Below, piece by piece: positions 9,199 to 17,289 of a stretch of DNA of 64,000 nucleotides. Both the position numbers and the translations under genes were made by a program. A model generated the notes under the pieces. The model saw nothing but the letters and a program-made list of their open reading frames with translations, searched no databases and was not told the DNA's origin. The stretch covers positions 310,001-374,000 of the forward strand of contig NZ_JAKKFD010000044.1 in assembly GCF_022229005.1 (NCBI RefSeq), in the 5' to 3' direction. Numbering within the stretch: the stretch's first letter is position 1; each line of letters starts with the position of its first letter. The DNA is from Micromonospora trifolii (GTDB lineage Bacteria; Actinomycetota; Actinomycetes; Mycobacteriales; Micromonosporaceae).

Positions 9199-9423
9199 CT
9201 ATCCGGCCGAGCCGCTGGCCGGGTTCTCTGCGCCGTCTACTACGGAGCGAACGCAGGCCAGCCAGTCGTTCCACGCGGCGGGATCCGTTGTCCCGCCGTC
9301 TGCCTCGATGCCGATGTCTCCCAGGAGCGTGAGCAGGTCGTCCCCGGCGCGGTTCGCGAACTGCCACACGAACCGGGACATGGCCACGAAGGCCTCGCGC
9401 TCGTCCATCGAATAGCGGCTCAT
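9199..9423 (-). CDS. passenger protein inside the IS701 element
   Basis: 74 residues, starting MSRYSMDEREAFVAMSRF, with ATG at 9423 behind GGGGAGAG. The sequence is acidic, with a long helix-rich N-terminal half (FVWQFANRAGDDLLTLLGD) and a Trp-containing C-terminal half (DPAAWNDWLACV). It lies between the outer and inner left ends of the element and is read away from the transposase. I do not recognise a function. Its form (small, acidic, with a proper ribosome site) suggests an expressed gene rather than a shadow. It may be an immunity-like or regulatory protein captured by the IS. Confidence 0.6.
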   Translation of the reverse strand: MSRYSMDEREAFVAMSRFVWQFANRAGDDLLTLLGDIGIEADGGTTDPAAWNDWLACVRSVVDGAENPASGSAG

Positions 9424-9453
9424 CTGAACTCTCCCCTTCGGGCGGAGTCCACA

Positions 9454-9479
9454 CGCTCCGGCTGTGAACGTGATCTTGC
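9454..9479. repeat. inner imperfect copy of the IS701 left end
   Basis: Aligned with 9117-9140, this stretch keeps CTCC-GGC-GTGA-CGTGATCTTGC with about four changes and one gap. It stands just upstream of the transposase gene, where the end of a passenger-free element would be expected. Confidence 0.55.
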
Positions 9480-9521
9480 CGATTTAGGCACGAGCGTGGC
9501 CACCGAAGATCATCGTGGTTT

Positions 9522-10838
9522 GTGAAGACAACGAATGATCAAACGGTAGCCGCAGGTCACAGCGTAGACGCGGAACGGTGGCAGGCGATGTTCGAGGGCC
9601 TGATGAGCCGTGTCGCGGGTCGGTTCCGCCGGGTCGAGCCCCGCCGCACGGCACGCTCGCTGGTGCTGGGGCTGCTCTCGGACCTGCCCCGCAAGAACTG
9701 CTGGACCATCGCCGAGCACGCCGGAGATGCCACACCGCACGGAATGCAGCACCTGCTGGGCCGTGCCAAGTGGGACGCCGATGCGGTCCGCGACGACATC
9801 CGGACCTACGTGGTGGACCACCTCGGGGACGAGGAGGCTGTCCTGGTCGTGAACGAAACCGGCGACCTGAAGAAGGGCACCGCAACGGTGGGAGTCCAGC
9901 GCCAGTACACCGGCACGGCGGGCAGGATCGAGAACGCCCAGGTCGCGGTCTACCTGGTCTACTCCGCGAAGGCCGGACACGCCGCCATCGACCGGGAGTT
10001 GTACGTCCCGCGCTCCTGGGCCGAGGACCGTCAGCGGTGCGCGTCGGCTGGCATCCCCGAACAGATCGGCTTCGCTACCAAGCCCGCCCTGGCGGCGCGG
10101 ATGATCACCCGCGCCCTGGACTCCGGCGTCCTGGCGCGATGGGCAGCCGGCGACGAGGTCTACGGTGGCAATCCCGCTCTTCGCACCGTGCTGGAGCAAC
10201 GCAACGTCGGCTATGTCCTCGCAGTCGCCTGCGACCACCAGATCGCCACGAAGGCGGGAAAACTGCGGGCGGATGCCCTGGCCAGGAAAGCGCCCAAGCG
10301 AGCCTGGCAGATGCTCCCAGCCGGGACCGCAGCGAAGAGCCACCGCTTCTACGACTGGGCAATCGCCCACATTGCCGACGACCGCCCCGGACACCACCAG
10401 CTCTTGGTCCGCCGCAACCGGCGCACGGGCGAACTCGCCTCCTACCGCTGCTACTCACCCACGGCCGTGCCACTGTCCACGCACGTACGTGTCGCCGGCC
10501 GCAGGTGGACAGTCGAGGAGACATTCCAGTCGGGCAAGGGGCTGGCCGGACTCGACGAGCACCAGGTCCGCAGGTGGACGTCCTGGTACCGATCGGTCAC
10601 CCTCGCGATGCTCGCGCATGCCTTTCTCGCCGTTGCCACCGCAGATGAACGCACTCACCGGCCCGCACCGGACGGGCTGATCCCGTTGACCTGCAACGAG
10701 GTCGCGCACCTGTTCATCTCGCTGATCGTGCGGCCCGCCCACGCCACCGCCCACCGGCTCGGGTGGTCCGACTGGCGACGCCGCCACCAGGCCCGCTCCC
10801 AGGCCAGCCATTACCAGCGACAAGCCGCTCAGGCATGA
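9522..10838 (+). CDS. IS701-family DDE transposase, first catalytic Asp replaced by Asn
   Basis: 438 residues from the GTG at 9522. Family motifs run in order: LVVNETGDLKKG (about residues 108-119), GVQRQYTGTAGRIENAQVAV, WAAGDEVYGGNPALR and RWTVEETFQSGKGLAGLDEHQ. In this family the first motif normally reads DETG or DDTG, and its first Asp is the first D of the DDE triad. Here codon 111 (9852-9854) is AAC, Asn. The second D (GDEVYG) and the E (VEETFQ) are present. Unless this reflects a sequencing error, the enzyme should be catalytically dead and the copy not self-mobile. The stop codon lies at the edge of the right inverted repeat. The gene is otherwise full length. Confidence 0.88.
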   Translation: MKTTNDQTVAAGHSVDAERWQAMFEGLMSRVAGRFRRVEPRRTARSLVLGLLSDLPRKNCWTIAEHAGDATPHGMQHLLGRAKWDADAVRDDIRTYVVDHLGDEEAVLVVNETGDLKKGTATVGVQRQYTGTAGRIENAQVAVYLVYSAKAGHAAIDRELYVPRSWAEDRQRCASAGIPEQIGFATKPALAARMITRALDSGVLARWAAGDEVYGGNPALRTVLEQRNVGYVLAVACDHQIATKAGKLRADALARKAPKRAWQMLPAGTAAKSHRFYDWAIAHIADDRPGHHQLLVRRNRRTGELASYRCYSPTAVPLSTHVRVAGRRWTVEETFQSGKGLAGLDEHQVRRWTSWYRSVTLAMLAHAFLAVATADERTHRPAPDGLIPLTCNEVAHLFISLIVRPAHATAHRLGWSDWRRRHQARSQASHYQRQAAQA

Positions 10839-10915
10839 AGATCACGATCTACGGCTGGAGTACTAGCCGAGAGCCGGAGCCTTGTGTGACGCAGTCTGAG
10901 ACCTGCCTATTTATC

Positions 10916-11776
10916 ATGCGGATTATGGTCAACTCCACTGGTCCGACCCCTTCGTTACCATCACCAATTGTCGTGCGTGATCGAGCACGACGACTTGAGC
11001 GCTTGACGTCGGCGAAGCAAGAGGCTCCGGCTAAGCTCAGCGCTATCGATGGTTTCGAAGGCCCCTTGCCCCGCCGCCTCACGTTCGTGCTCGCGTCAGG
11101 CGCGTTGATCGCCATGGCCGCCGCAGCAATACTGATCATCTGGCATGAGTCCGCCACCAGAGTGCTCGGCGCCGATGGCTACAAGACGTTGCTCCAGTTC
11201 CTTTTGGTGGTCGTGCTAGGTGGCGGCGTCTCGTTGCTTCATCAGGCTTTCAACCGTCAGGCCGAACTGCGGGCCGAGCGTCTGAAGCTGGCCGAGGTTC
11301 GCGCGACCGCCATCCGCGAAACCCGCCAGCGCTACCTGGCCGAGCTGGTGATGCTGTACAACGCGGTCAAACGCACACGCCGCTTGCTGCGCGCCCGAGC
11401 CCAGATCCACACCACGGCGGGAGACGGAAAACTGCGGGTCGCCACATACGACGAGCAACTCCAACTTCTGCTCGACGCGCAGCTGAGCCTCGAGCTGATG
11501 ATCCGCAATGTGAACGCTGAGGGCGAAGTCTTCCACGGCGTACCTGAGCTCGTCCCTTCCTTGAAGTCCACCGAGGACTACTTACGAGAGCTGGTCACCG
11601 AGTACGAGTCCGTGATGCCGCGCGTCCGGTCCGGCGCCACCGAGATCCCCACCCCGCCAAAGCTCGCCGACTTCATCGGCCCGTACGAGCAATCCGAGTT
11701 CCGCCCCGATTTCATCCGCCCGGTCCAGGCCGCCATGGCCGCCGTCGAAAGCTTGATCACCGCCCCACAACCCTGA
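10916..11776 (+). CDS. two-helix membrane protein with coiled-coil cytosolic tail
   Basis: About 286 residues from the ATG at 10916 (or 10925). A basic N-terminal tail (VRDRARRLERLT) precedes two transmembrane segments (FVLASGALIAMAAAAILII and LLQFLLVVVLGGGVSLLHQA). A long helical region follows, rich in Arg/Glu/Leu (ELRAERLKLAEVRATAIRE), likely a coiled coil facing the cytosol. Two-helix membrane proteins of this design accompany STAND and other signalling systems as possible membrane effectors, but I cannot name the family. The IS element ends 54 bases upstream, so its native promoter may have been displaced. It is followed after 32 bases by the large STAND gene on the same strand, suggesting one transcript. 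Confidence 0.6.
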   Translation: MRIMVNSTGPTPSLPSPIVVRDRARRLERLTSAKQEAPAKLSAIDGFEGPLPRRLTFVLASGALIAMAAAAILIIWHESATRVLGADGYKTLLQFLLVVVLGGGVSLLHQAFNRQAELRAERLKLAEVRATAIRETRQRYLAELVMLYNAVKRTRRLLRARAQIHTTAGDGKLRVATYDEQLQLLLDAQLSLELMIRNVNAEGEVFHGVPELVPSLKSTEDYLRELVTEYESVMPRVRSGATEIPTPPKLADFIGPYEQSEFRPDFIRPVQAAMAAVESLITAPQP

Positions 11777-11808
11777 TCCCCCGCCCCTTCGGACATCAGG
11801 AGGATGCA

Positions 11809-14800
11809 ATGGAGCGCGACCAAGGGCTCGACCAGATCCTCGACCAGCTCGATTCGGAACCGGCGAAGGCCGCGCTCAGGTCGTGGGCGCAGGACACCGG
11901 CGTCCGTCTGACCCCGGTCAACTGGTCGGCCTCGGGTTTCACTTCGGCCCGGGTCTTCGGCGTGTATGCACACGGGAGGACGGGATCCAGCGAAGGAACC
12001 ATCATCAAGGTGGACACTGCGCCGGAGCGGGCTCTCACTGAACTCGAAGCGAATCAGCTGGCGGAGTGGCACGCTAAGCCGCTCAGGCTCGACCATCTGG
12101 TGCGGTACAACTTTCCCTTCAAGTCTCTGATGGGGGGCGGCTGGATCACCTTTCAGCAGGTCGCGGGCGGCGGCTTCGACCACACCATTGGATTCGACAA
12201 GATCTTCGAGAAGCACAATGATCCGGCGGCGACCTGCAGGGCCATCATCCGGTCGCTGCTCCTCGACTGGAATGCCAACACGGTGCCGAGTGATCCGATG
12301 AACGCCGGGCGGGTCCTGAAGGCGCTGCTGGGAGACCGGATCGAGCCGGGTGGGATCTTGCACACCTGGGCGGACAGTTATGCCGGCCTCGTCTCCGCTC
12401 CGAAGACCTGGTTGCGTCACCCGGACGGGGACCTCGTCAATCCCTTCGCATTGGCCACCGACAGCGCGCTCGGTGACCTCGTCGATCTGCGTCCCTTCCG
12501 CGGGCACACACACGGTGACTTGCATCCGGGAAACCTGCTGGTGGCCACGGAGGCGAGCGATCCGCCCGACTACTGGCTGATCGACCTCTCGCGGTACCGC
12601 CCGAACGGGTTGCTCGCGTGGGATCCGTGCTATCTGATGTGCACCACCATCGCGATGCGCCTGCGCGAGGAGAAGGCCTCGAACCAGGCCGCGCTAAGGG
12701 CCGCACTGCTGGATCCGCAGACGGATTATAGAAGGCTCTCCCCGACGCTCAGCCGGGAGATGCGCCAGTTAATCTCCGGCATCTACGGCGCCGAACACGA
12801 ATACGCAAACGACAAGGGTCTGTTGGGCGACTGGCGGAAGCAACGGCTCGTCTGTCTTACCGCGATAGGGCTGATCCTCTCCGGTCGGTCCCTGCTCACA
12901 CCGGCCGACCGCCAGTGGTTTTTCTGGCTGGCCGCGCATGCCGCCACCGAACTCCTCCCCCGTGGCGAGATCGAGGACACCGACCGGCTGCAACTTCCCT
13001 TGGAGTTCATCCTGCCGGGAGCCGACGCCAACGCGTCGCGGTCCCGTCCGCGACGAGCGACGGGCGGCAGTGCGGTGCCGGCCTTTCACGACGCGGCACG
13101 GGAGGCGTTGCGCAAGCGGCTGGTCGACGGGCCGTACGGCGTGGTCGTCGTGGTCGGGCCGCGCGGGGTCGGCAAGTCGACGCTGGTCACCAGGGTGCTG
13201 AGCGGTCTGGACAGCAGCCAAGTCCAGGTGTTCCGCACGCCAGCCGTCGGCGGGGTACTACTGGACACGAAGACCCTCATCGAGTGCATCGAGGGTGGTA
13301 CTGCCCCGGGGGCCGAACTGCGGCCGGGTGAGTCTTCATCGGCCAGATTGGAGGCGGCGCTGGACGCGGTCGGAGACAAGACGATCGTCATCGTCGTCGA
13401 GGATGCGCAGCAGCTGCTGGGGCCGGGCGCCGTGCTCACTGACGGCGCCTTGGACGAGGCCTTCGAGTCGCTGAGCGCGCGAGCAGAGCACCGTGTCTCG
13501 GTCGTGCTGATCACCAGCGTCGTGCCGACCTCCCCGTCGGACGGCACGTGGGCCGTGACTGAACCACCGATCGCTATCACTCGCCTGCACTACGACTACT
13601 TTGTGGGTTTGCTGCGGGATCGGCCCGGTGGCTCCTCGCGCGTGCGGCGCCTCGACGACGAAGGGCTCGGCCAGCTCTACCGGGTACTGCAGGGCAATCC
13701 ACGCCTCACTAACCTGTTCCACGCGGTCTGCGTGCTGTCCCTGCACCGCGTCCGGCTGCGCGCGCTGGTTGACGAGTTGTCTGGCCTCGCACCGAGGGAG
13801 GTGCCGGAAACCCTGCTCAGTCTGCTGCTCAACGACCTTGAGCCACCGGCTCGCCGGGTACTGGAGGCGCTGGCAGCCTTTTCGATTCCGGTCGCCGAGG
13901 AACACGTTTTGGCTTTGTTCGAAGGTGCGGCCGACGAGGAGACTCTCCACGCGCTGGAGAGGCTGACTGACAGCATGCTCGTGCGGCGGGACGGCGACCG
14001 TTACGAGCTCACGGACGCCGATGCGGACGCGATTCTCCGGCGTATGGACGGAAGTGCTCGGGATCTGTCGTCTGACGTGGCGGCCCGTCTCAAGGAGATG
14101 CGCAACCGGAATCCTCGATCCGTGGCTGATCTTGCAGTTCACTTCGTCGAGCTGCGGGCGCTGATCGAGGCGGGCGAGTTCGAGTCGGCGTACGAGCTGG
14201 TGGAGAATATCCACGACCGGCTTCGCGAGGGAAACAACACCTTCCTGCTGCTCGACACCCGCGACACGCTGCGCGGCCGTCTCGGCCATCCGTACCTTGA
14301 GATGGCCAACGAGAGTGCGATCGGCGGCATCCACCGTTCGCGCGGACGCTTCGCCGAGGCGCGGGCCGCCTACCAGCGTGCACTCGCCTACGCCGAACAG
14401 GACCGGCACGAAGTGGCGAAGCTCAGGATCGGGGCCAACTTGGCCGCGATGTCCTGGCTCGACAACGATGTCGAGGAGGCCTTGGCGCGCTATCGGACGG
14501 CGCTCGACGGCGCCGAGCAGCTCGGCGATCCGGTCCTCCGGATGGGAGGGCTCGAGGGCCTGGCCGACTGTTACCGGCGCTGGGGACGGTTCCCGGAAGC
14601 CATCCATCACGTCGAGACGGCATACCGCCTGCCCTCGGAGGACGGCTACCCCGACACGCCGACCGCCCGACGGGCCGCCGCCCGCAGGGTCACCCTCGCC
14701 CTAAAGCTCTCCCGCTGGCATGCCGAGCTCGCCCAACTGCCCGAGGCCCGCCGGTGGATCGAGGAGGCGCAGCGCTGGGCGAACGACAGCGCCGGCCGTT

Positions 14801-15402
14801 GGCATCGGGCCGCGCTCGCGGACGGCGAGGCTGACCTGTTGTTCTGGGAAGGCGACAAGGCGGGTGCACACGCCCGCGCTGCCGAGGCGGTCGAACTGGC
14901 CCAGCAACTGCACGACCCGGCGATCCTGACCCGAGCCCGAACGACCCTCTGTCTCGTGCACCTGGAGAACGGCGAACTGGGCCTCGCTGCTCAGGAGATT
15001 CTCACGGTCAGACGCTACCGGCGCCCGGGCCACTCGCTGGTGGTGCTCGCGCTCGAGGCAGTGGTCGCCCGGCGCCAGCGCCGCCCCGCCATCGCCGGCA
15101 TGCGGTTCCGGCAGCTGGCCGCCGAGTCCGGCAACCGCTACCGGCACGACCCCCGCGACTTCGCGGCTGGTGACTTCCGAGCACTCGCGATGTGCGAAGA
15201 CGTTCTCGACCGCGACGTTCCGGTCGATGACGCCGTGCAGGCCTTCCGGGAGTCACGGTCCAGGGCACCGGAGAGCGACGGCCTGCGGAGACTCCTGCGG
15301 TTCCTGGTCAGCCGGATCGACCTCCGCGGCCGCCCCCGGGGTCCATTGCAGCCGGTGCTGGACGAGCTCACGGCAACCAACCCCGATCACGAGCCTGCAT
15401 GA
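11809..15402 (+). CDS. phosphotransferase-like domain + STAND NTPase + TPR signalling protein
   Basis: 1197 residues with three parts. Residues 1-400 have an aminoglycoside-phosphotransferase-like fold: HTHGDLHPGNLL near 233 and WLIDLSRYR near 255. This resembles what has been called a ternary-complex-associated domain in predicted conflict systems. Residues 430-780 form a STAND NTPase: Walker A GPRGVGKST near 450, Walker B IVIVVEDAQQ near 526, then a winged-helix region. Residues 790-1197 are helical TPR-like repeats (YQRALAYAEQDRHE, AIHHVETAYRL). STAND proteins act as ligand-triggered oligomerising switches. The ATG at 11809 follows AGGAGG. It probably shares a transcript with the membrane gene before it and converges on a degenerate response regulator, with a 35-base overlap of the 3' ends. 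Function is inferred from architecture only. Confidence 0.75.
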   Translation: MERDQGLDQILDQLDSEPAKAALRSWAQDTGVRLTPVNWSASGFTSARVFGVYAHGRTGSSEGTIIKVDTAPERALTELEANQLAEWHAKPLRLDHLVRYNFPFKSLMGGGWITFQQVAGGGFDHTIGFDKIFEKHNDPAATCRAIIRSLLLDWNANTVPSDPMNAGRVLKALLGDRIEPGGILHTWADSYAGLVSAPKTWLRHPDGDLVNPFALATDSALGDLVDLRPFRGHTHGDLHPGNLLVATEASDPPDYWLIDLSRYRPNGLLAWDPCYLMCTTIAMRLREEKASNQAALRAALLDPQTDYRRLSPTLSREMRQLISGIYGAEHEYANDKGLLGDWRKQRLVCLTAIGLILSGRSLLTPADRQWFFWLAAHAATELLPRGEIEDTDRLQLPLEFILPGADANASRSRPRRATGGSAVPAFHDAAREALRKRLVDGPYGVVVVVGPRGVGKSTLVTRVLSGLDSSQVQVFRTPAVGGVLLDTKTLIECIEGGTAPGAELRPGESSSARLEAALDAVGDKTIVIVVEDAQQLLGPGAVLTDGALDEAFESLSARAEHRVSVVLITSVVPTSPSDGTWAVTEPPIAITRLHYDYFVGLLRDRPGGSSRVRRLDDEGLGQLYRVLQGNPRLTNLFHAVCVLSLHRVRLRALVDELSGLAPREVPETLLSLLLNDLEPPARRVLEALAAFSIPVAEEHVLALFEGAADEETLHALERLTDSMLVRRDGDRYELTDADADAILRRMDGSARDLSSDVAARLKEMRNRNPRSVADLAVHFVELRALIEAGEFESAYELVENIHDRLREGNNTFLLLDTRDTLRGRLGHPYLEMANESAIGGIHRSRGRFAEARAAYQRALAYAEQDRHEVAKLRIGANLAAMSWLDNDVEEALARYRTALDGAEQLGDPVLRMGGLEGLADCYRRWGRFPEAIHHVETAYRLPSEDGYPDTPTARRAAARRVTLALKLSRWHAELAQLPEARRWIEEAQRWANDSAGRWHRAALADGEADLLFWEGDKAGAHARAAEAVELAQQLHDPAILTRARTTLCLVHLENGELGLAAQEILTVRRYRRPGHSLVVLALEAVVARRQRRPAIAGMRFRQLAAESGNRYRHDPRDFAAGDFRALAMCEDVLDRDVPVDDAVQAFRESRSRAPESDGLRRLLRFLVSRIDLRGRPRGPLQPVLDELTATNPDHEPA

Positions 15403-15961
15403 TGGCCTCAAGGCGGGTCCGCACCCCGATCTCCTGGTATAGAGCCTGCAACAGGCGAAACATCGCGCGCTCGGAGTAGCCGGCTCGCTGCGCGAGCTGC
15501 GCCACGGTGGCCCCCTCGGCAAGCTGACGCAGCCACTCCAGCCGTTCCGCCGGGGGCAGCGAGTGTTCCTCACCGGAGGCCAGCGCCGCCGCCACCCCGG
15601 CGGGCAGGACCGCCTGACCGTCGAGCGTGGCCTCGATCGTGCGCCGCAACGTCTCGTTGGTGACACAGCGCGGTATCACCGAGCGGGCGCCGGCCCGCAC
15701 CGCCCGAACGCCGAGAACCACGATGTCGTCCTCGACCACGGCTATTACCGCATGGGGTGACGTTTCGTCCCGCAGCCGGAACAGCAGCTCCCAGTCGCCG
15801 TGCGCGACCAACGTCAATAGCAGGACCGCGCCCGGAGACCTGCGGACCCATGCCAACGGGTCTTCAGGCGTCTCGACGATGTGACCGATCGCGGACAGGG
15901 TCGCGGTTACTCCCTGCTGATACATCGGCAGGGGGTCAAGGACCGCGACATGGACGGTCAC
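15368..15961 (-). CDS. LuxR/NarL-type regulator with degenerate receiver domain
   Basis: 197 residues from a GTG at 15961. The N-terminal half is receiver-like (VHVAVLDPLPMYQQG...), and VRAVRAGARSVIPRCV marks its end. The phosphoacceptor strand reads GAVLLLTLVAHGDW, with Thr where the conserved Asp should be, and the acidic pair near the N-terminus is reduced to one Asp. Phosphorylation by a sensor kinase is therefore unlikely. The C-terminal half is a helix-turn-helix (GATVAQLAQRAGYSERAMFRLL). Its 3' end overlaps that of the STAND gene by 35 bases in convergent orientation. It may be a phosphorylation-independent regulator of the STAND locus; this pairing is inference from proximity. Confidence 0.65.
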   Translation of the reverse strand: MTVHVAVLDPLPMYQQGVTATLSAIGHIVETPEDPLAWVRRSPGAVLLLTLVAHGDWELLFRLRDETSPHAVIAVVEDDIVVLGVRAVRAGARSVIPRCVTNETLRRTIEATLDGQAVLPAGVAAALASGEEHSLPPAERLEWLRQLAEGATVAQLAQRAGYSERAMFRLLQALYQEIGVRTRLEAIMQARDRGWLP

Positions 15962-16150
15962 CGGTGATGGGCATCCCTTCTCGGCCGCGCGGGCTACAGC
16001 GTAAACACGGGTGCTCGCCCACCGGTCCGCCGACCCGCGAGCAGGTCAGGTTTCTGCCAACTCCTGGCACGACCACGGCCGACATCGGTCGGTACTCGGC
16101 GCGCACCGATGTCCATACGCTCAGTGCACCTACGCCTTCGAGGAGTTGCC

Positions 16151-16414
16151 GTGGTCTACGACGACGACCCCAGCGATCCACCTCACCAGGATTTCGACAT
16201 CGGCGGTCTGCCGCTGCCGACACCCGTACCGCCGCCCTCACCCGAGCTGTATGACCTGATCGCCGAAGTCATAAAGGACTACTGGGACGAGGGCTTGGCC
16301 CGCAAACTGACCGAATCTCAGCGGATGCAGAGGGTTCGACAGGTTCAGCCCCTGTCCGAACTCACCAAGGGAATGGTCCTCTGGGTCCAGAAGACTCTGC
16401 ACCCAGACGGATGA
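16151..16414 (+). CDS. small hypothetical protein
   Basis: 87 residues from a GTG at 16151 behind GAGGAG. The N-terminus is acidic and Pro-rich (VYDDDPSDPPHQDF); the second half is helical (SPELYDLIAEVIKDYWDEG). No family was recognised. It lies alone, after the divergent regulator gene. Confidence 0.5.
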   Translation: MVYDDDPSDPPHQDFDIGGLPLPTPVPPPSPELYDLIAEVIKDYWDEGLARKLTESQRMQRVRQVQPLSELTKGMVLWVQKTLHPDG

Positions 16415-16888
16415 TCAACGGGCTGTTTAGCCGCCGTTGATCGACAGCGCCATGCCGGCGATCATGGCGGCGGCGTCGCTCAGGCGGCACGCGATCGGGG
16501 CGGCGATCTCCCCTCCTTGGATTAGCGGACCAGCGGCATCTGGGACCCGGCGAGCCGACCGACGGTTCCGGCAGCGCCGGTGACGATGCGGAAAGCCGAG
16601 ACGATGGATATGGCCACCGCGGACAGCAGCTCCCGAGTGTGATGGTCGGCAGGGGCGCAGGTTCCGATCTTTCGGCACCGATGGCAATGGATGGTGAGCA
16701 GGAGCGAGACGACGGCCGCTCTCACGACTGCCCGGGCAGGACTGGTGCCGAGATCGCGGATACTAGATGCGGCAGTCAAGCGATGACGCTGGCGCCGCTC
16801 CACCGTTGTCGACAGCCGTGGACATGGCCAGGGCACCGTCTGCAGCCGAAAAGAAGTGGCTTGGAGGGCGGGGTCTGGGCCGTCCAAA
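16415..16888. other. gap of about 470 bases, no gene seen
   Basis: Frames on both strands are low-complexity and lack ribosome sites. The stretch borders a series of broken genes and may itself be decayed mobile DNA. Confidence 0.35.
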
Positions 16889-17084
16889 ATGACAACCGTG
16901 CGCCTGCAAGACATCGCCCCGATCTCCCGGTCCTACCGAGAAAACCTGTCCGGGTTCCATGCGTCCCGGTGCCACCCGCTGGTCAGTGGACTCGGGTGGC
17001 CGGACGAACTGCTGGAGCAATGGCTGTCCGACCACGGGGACAACGGCGCGTTCCTCCGCGACTACGGCAATCTAAACGCTGCGC
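16889..17084 (+). pseudogene. 5' fragment of an unknown gene cut by an ISL3 remnant
   Basis: From ATG 16889 the frame reads MTTVRLQDIAPISRSYRENL and later LLEQWLSDHGDNGAFLRDYG, which looks like real protein. The frame then runs into the antisense of a transposase fragment at about 17080 and loses meaning. It is the first ~63 residues of a gene truncated by the mobile-element remnant that follows. The family was not recognised. Confidence 0.45.
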
Positions 17085-17289
17085 AGTGGGCTTGTCGGCG
17101 GTGCGGTCGGGCAGGACGTCGATCGACCGGCGGGTGTGCATGTCGAGCAGCACCGTGGCGTATCGGTGCCCACGACGGCGGGCGAAGTCGTCCACGCCCA
17201 GCACCGTCGGCAACGCGACCAGCACCTCATGGCCACCCAGCCTGACGTCAGCCAACCGGCGCACATAGGACGAACTGGTGCCCGTCAGC
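17085..17289 (-). pseudogene. ISL3-family transposase fragment
   Basis: The minus-strand frame contains TVLGVDDFARRRGHRYATVL, then LLDMHTRRSIDVLPDRTADK. This is the region around the first catalytic Asp of ISL3-family transposases. Only about 70 of the expected 400 or more residues remain. The fragment sits exactly between a 5'-only gene and a gene lacking its 5' part, so the parent element probably caused both truncations. Confidence 0.7.

Larger units (their letters stand above)
9114..10862 (+). mobile_element. IS701-family insertion element with passenger gene
   Basis: A 1749-bp element. Terminal inverted repeats at 9115-9138 and 10838-10861 match exactly over 24 bp. It is flanked by CTAG at 9110-9113 and 10863-10866, the four-base target duplication usual for the IS701 family. 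It carries the transposase on the plus strand and, on the minus strand near the left end, a 74-residue passenger gene. A second, imperfect copy of the left end lies at about 9456-9479, between the passenger and the transposase. The standard IS may therefore be the inner segment and the passenger an acquired addition. The intact target duplication implies insertion without later rearrangement. Confidence 0.85.

Noticed and set aside
13336..14610. 424-codon minus-strand open frame
   Set aside because: Opposite the STAND-TPR gene, which has Walker motifs; no domain in the antisense frame.
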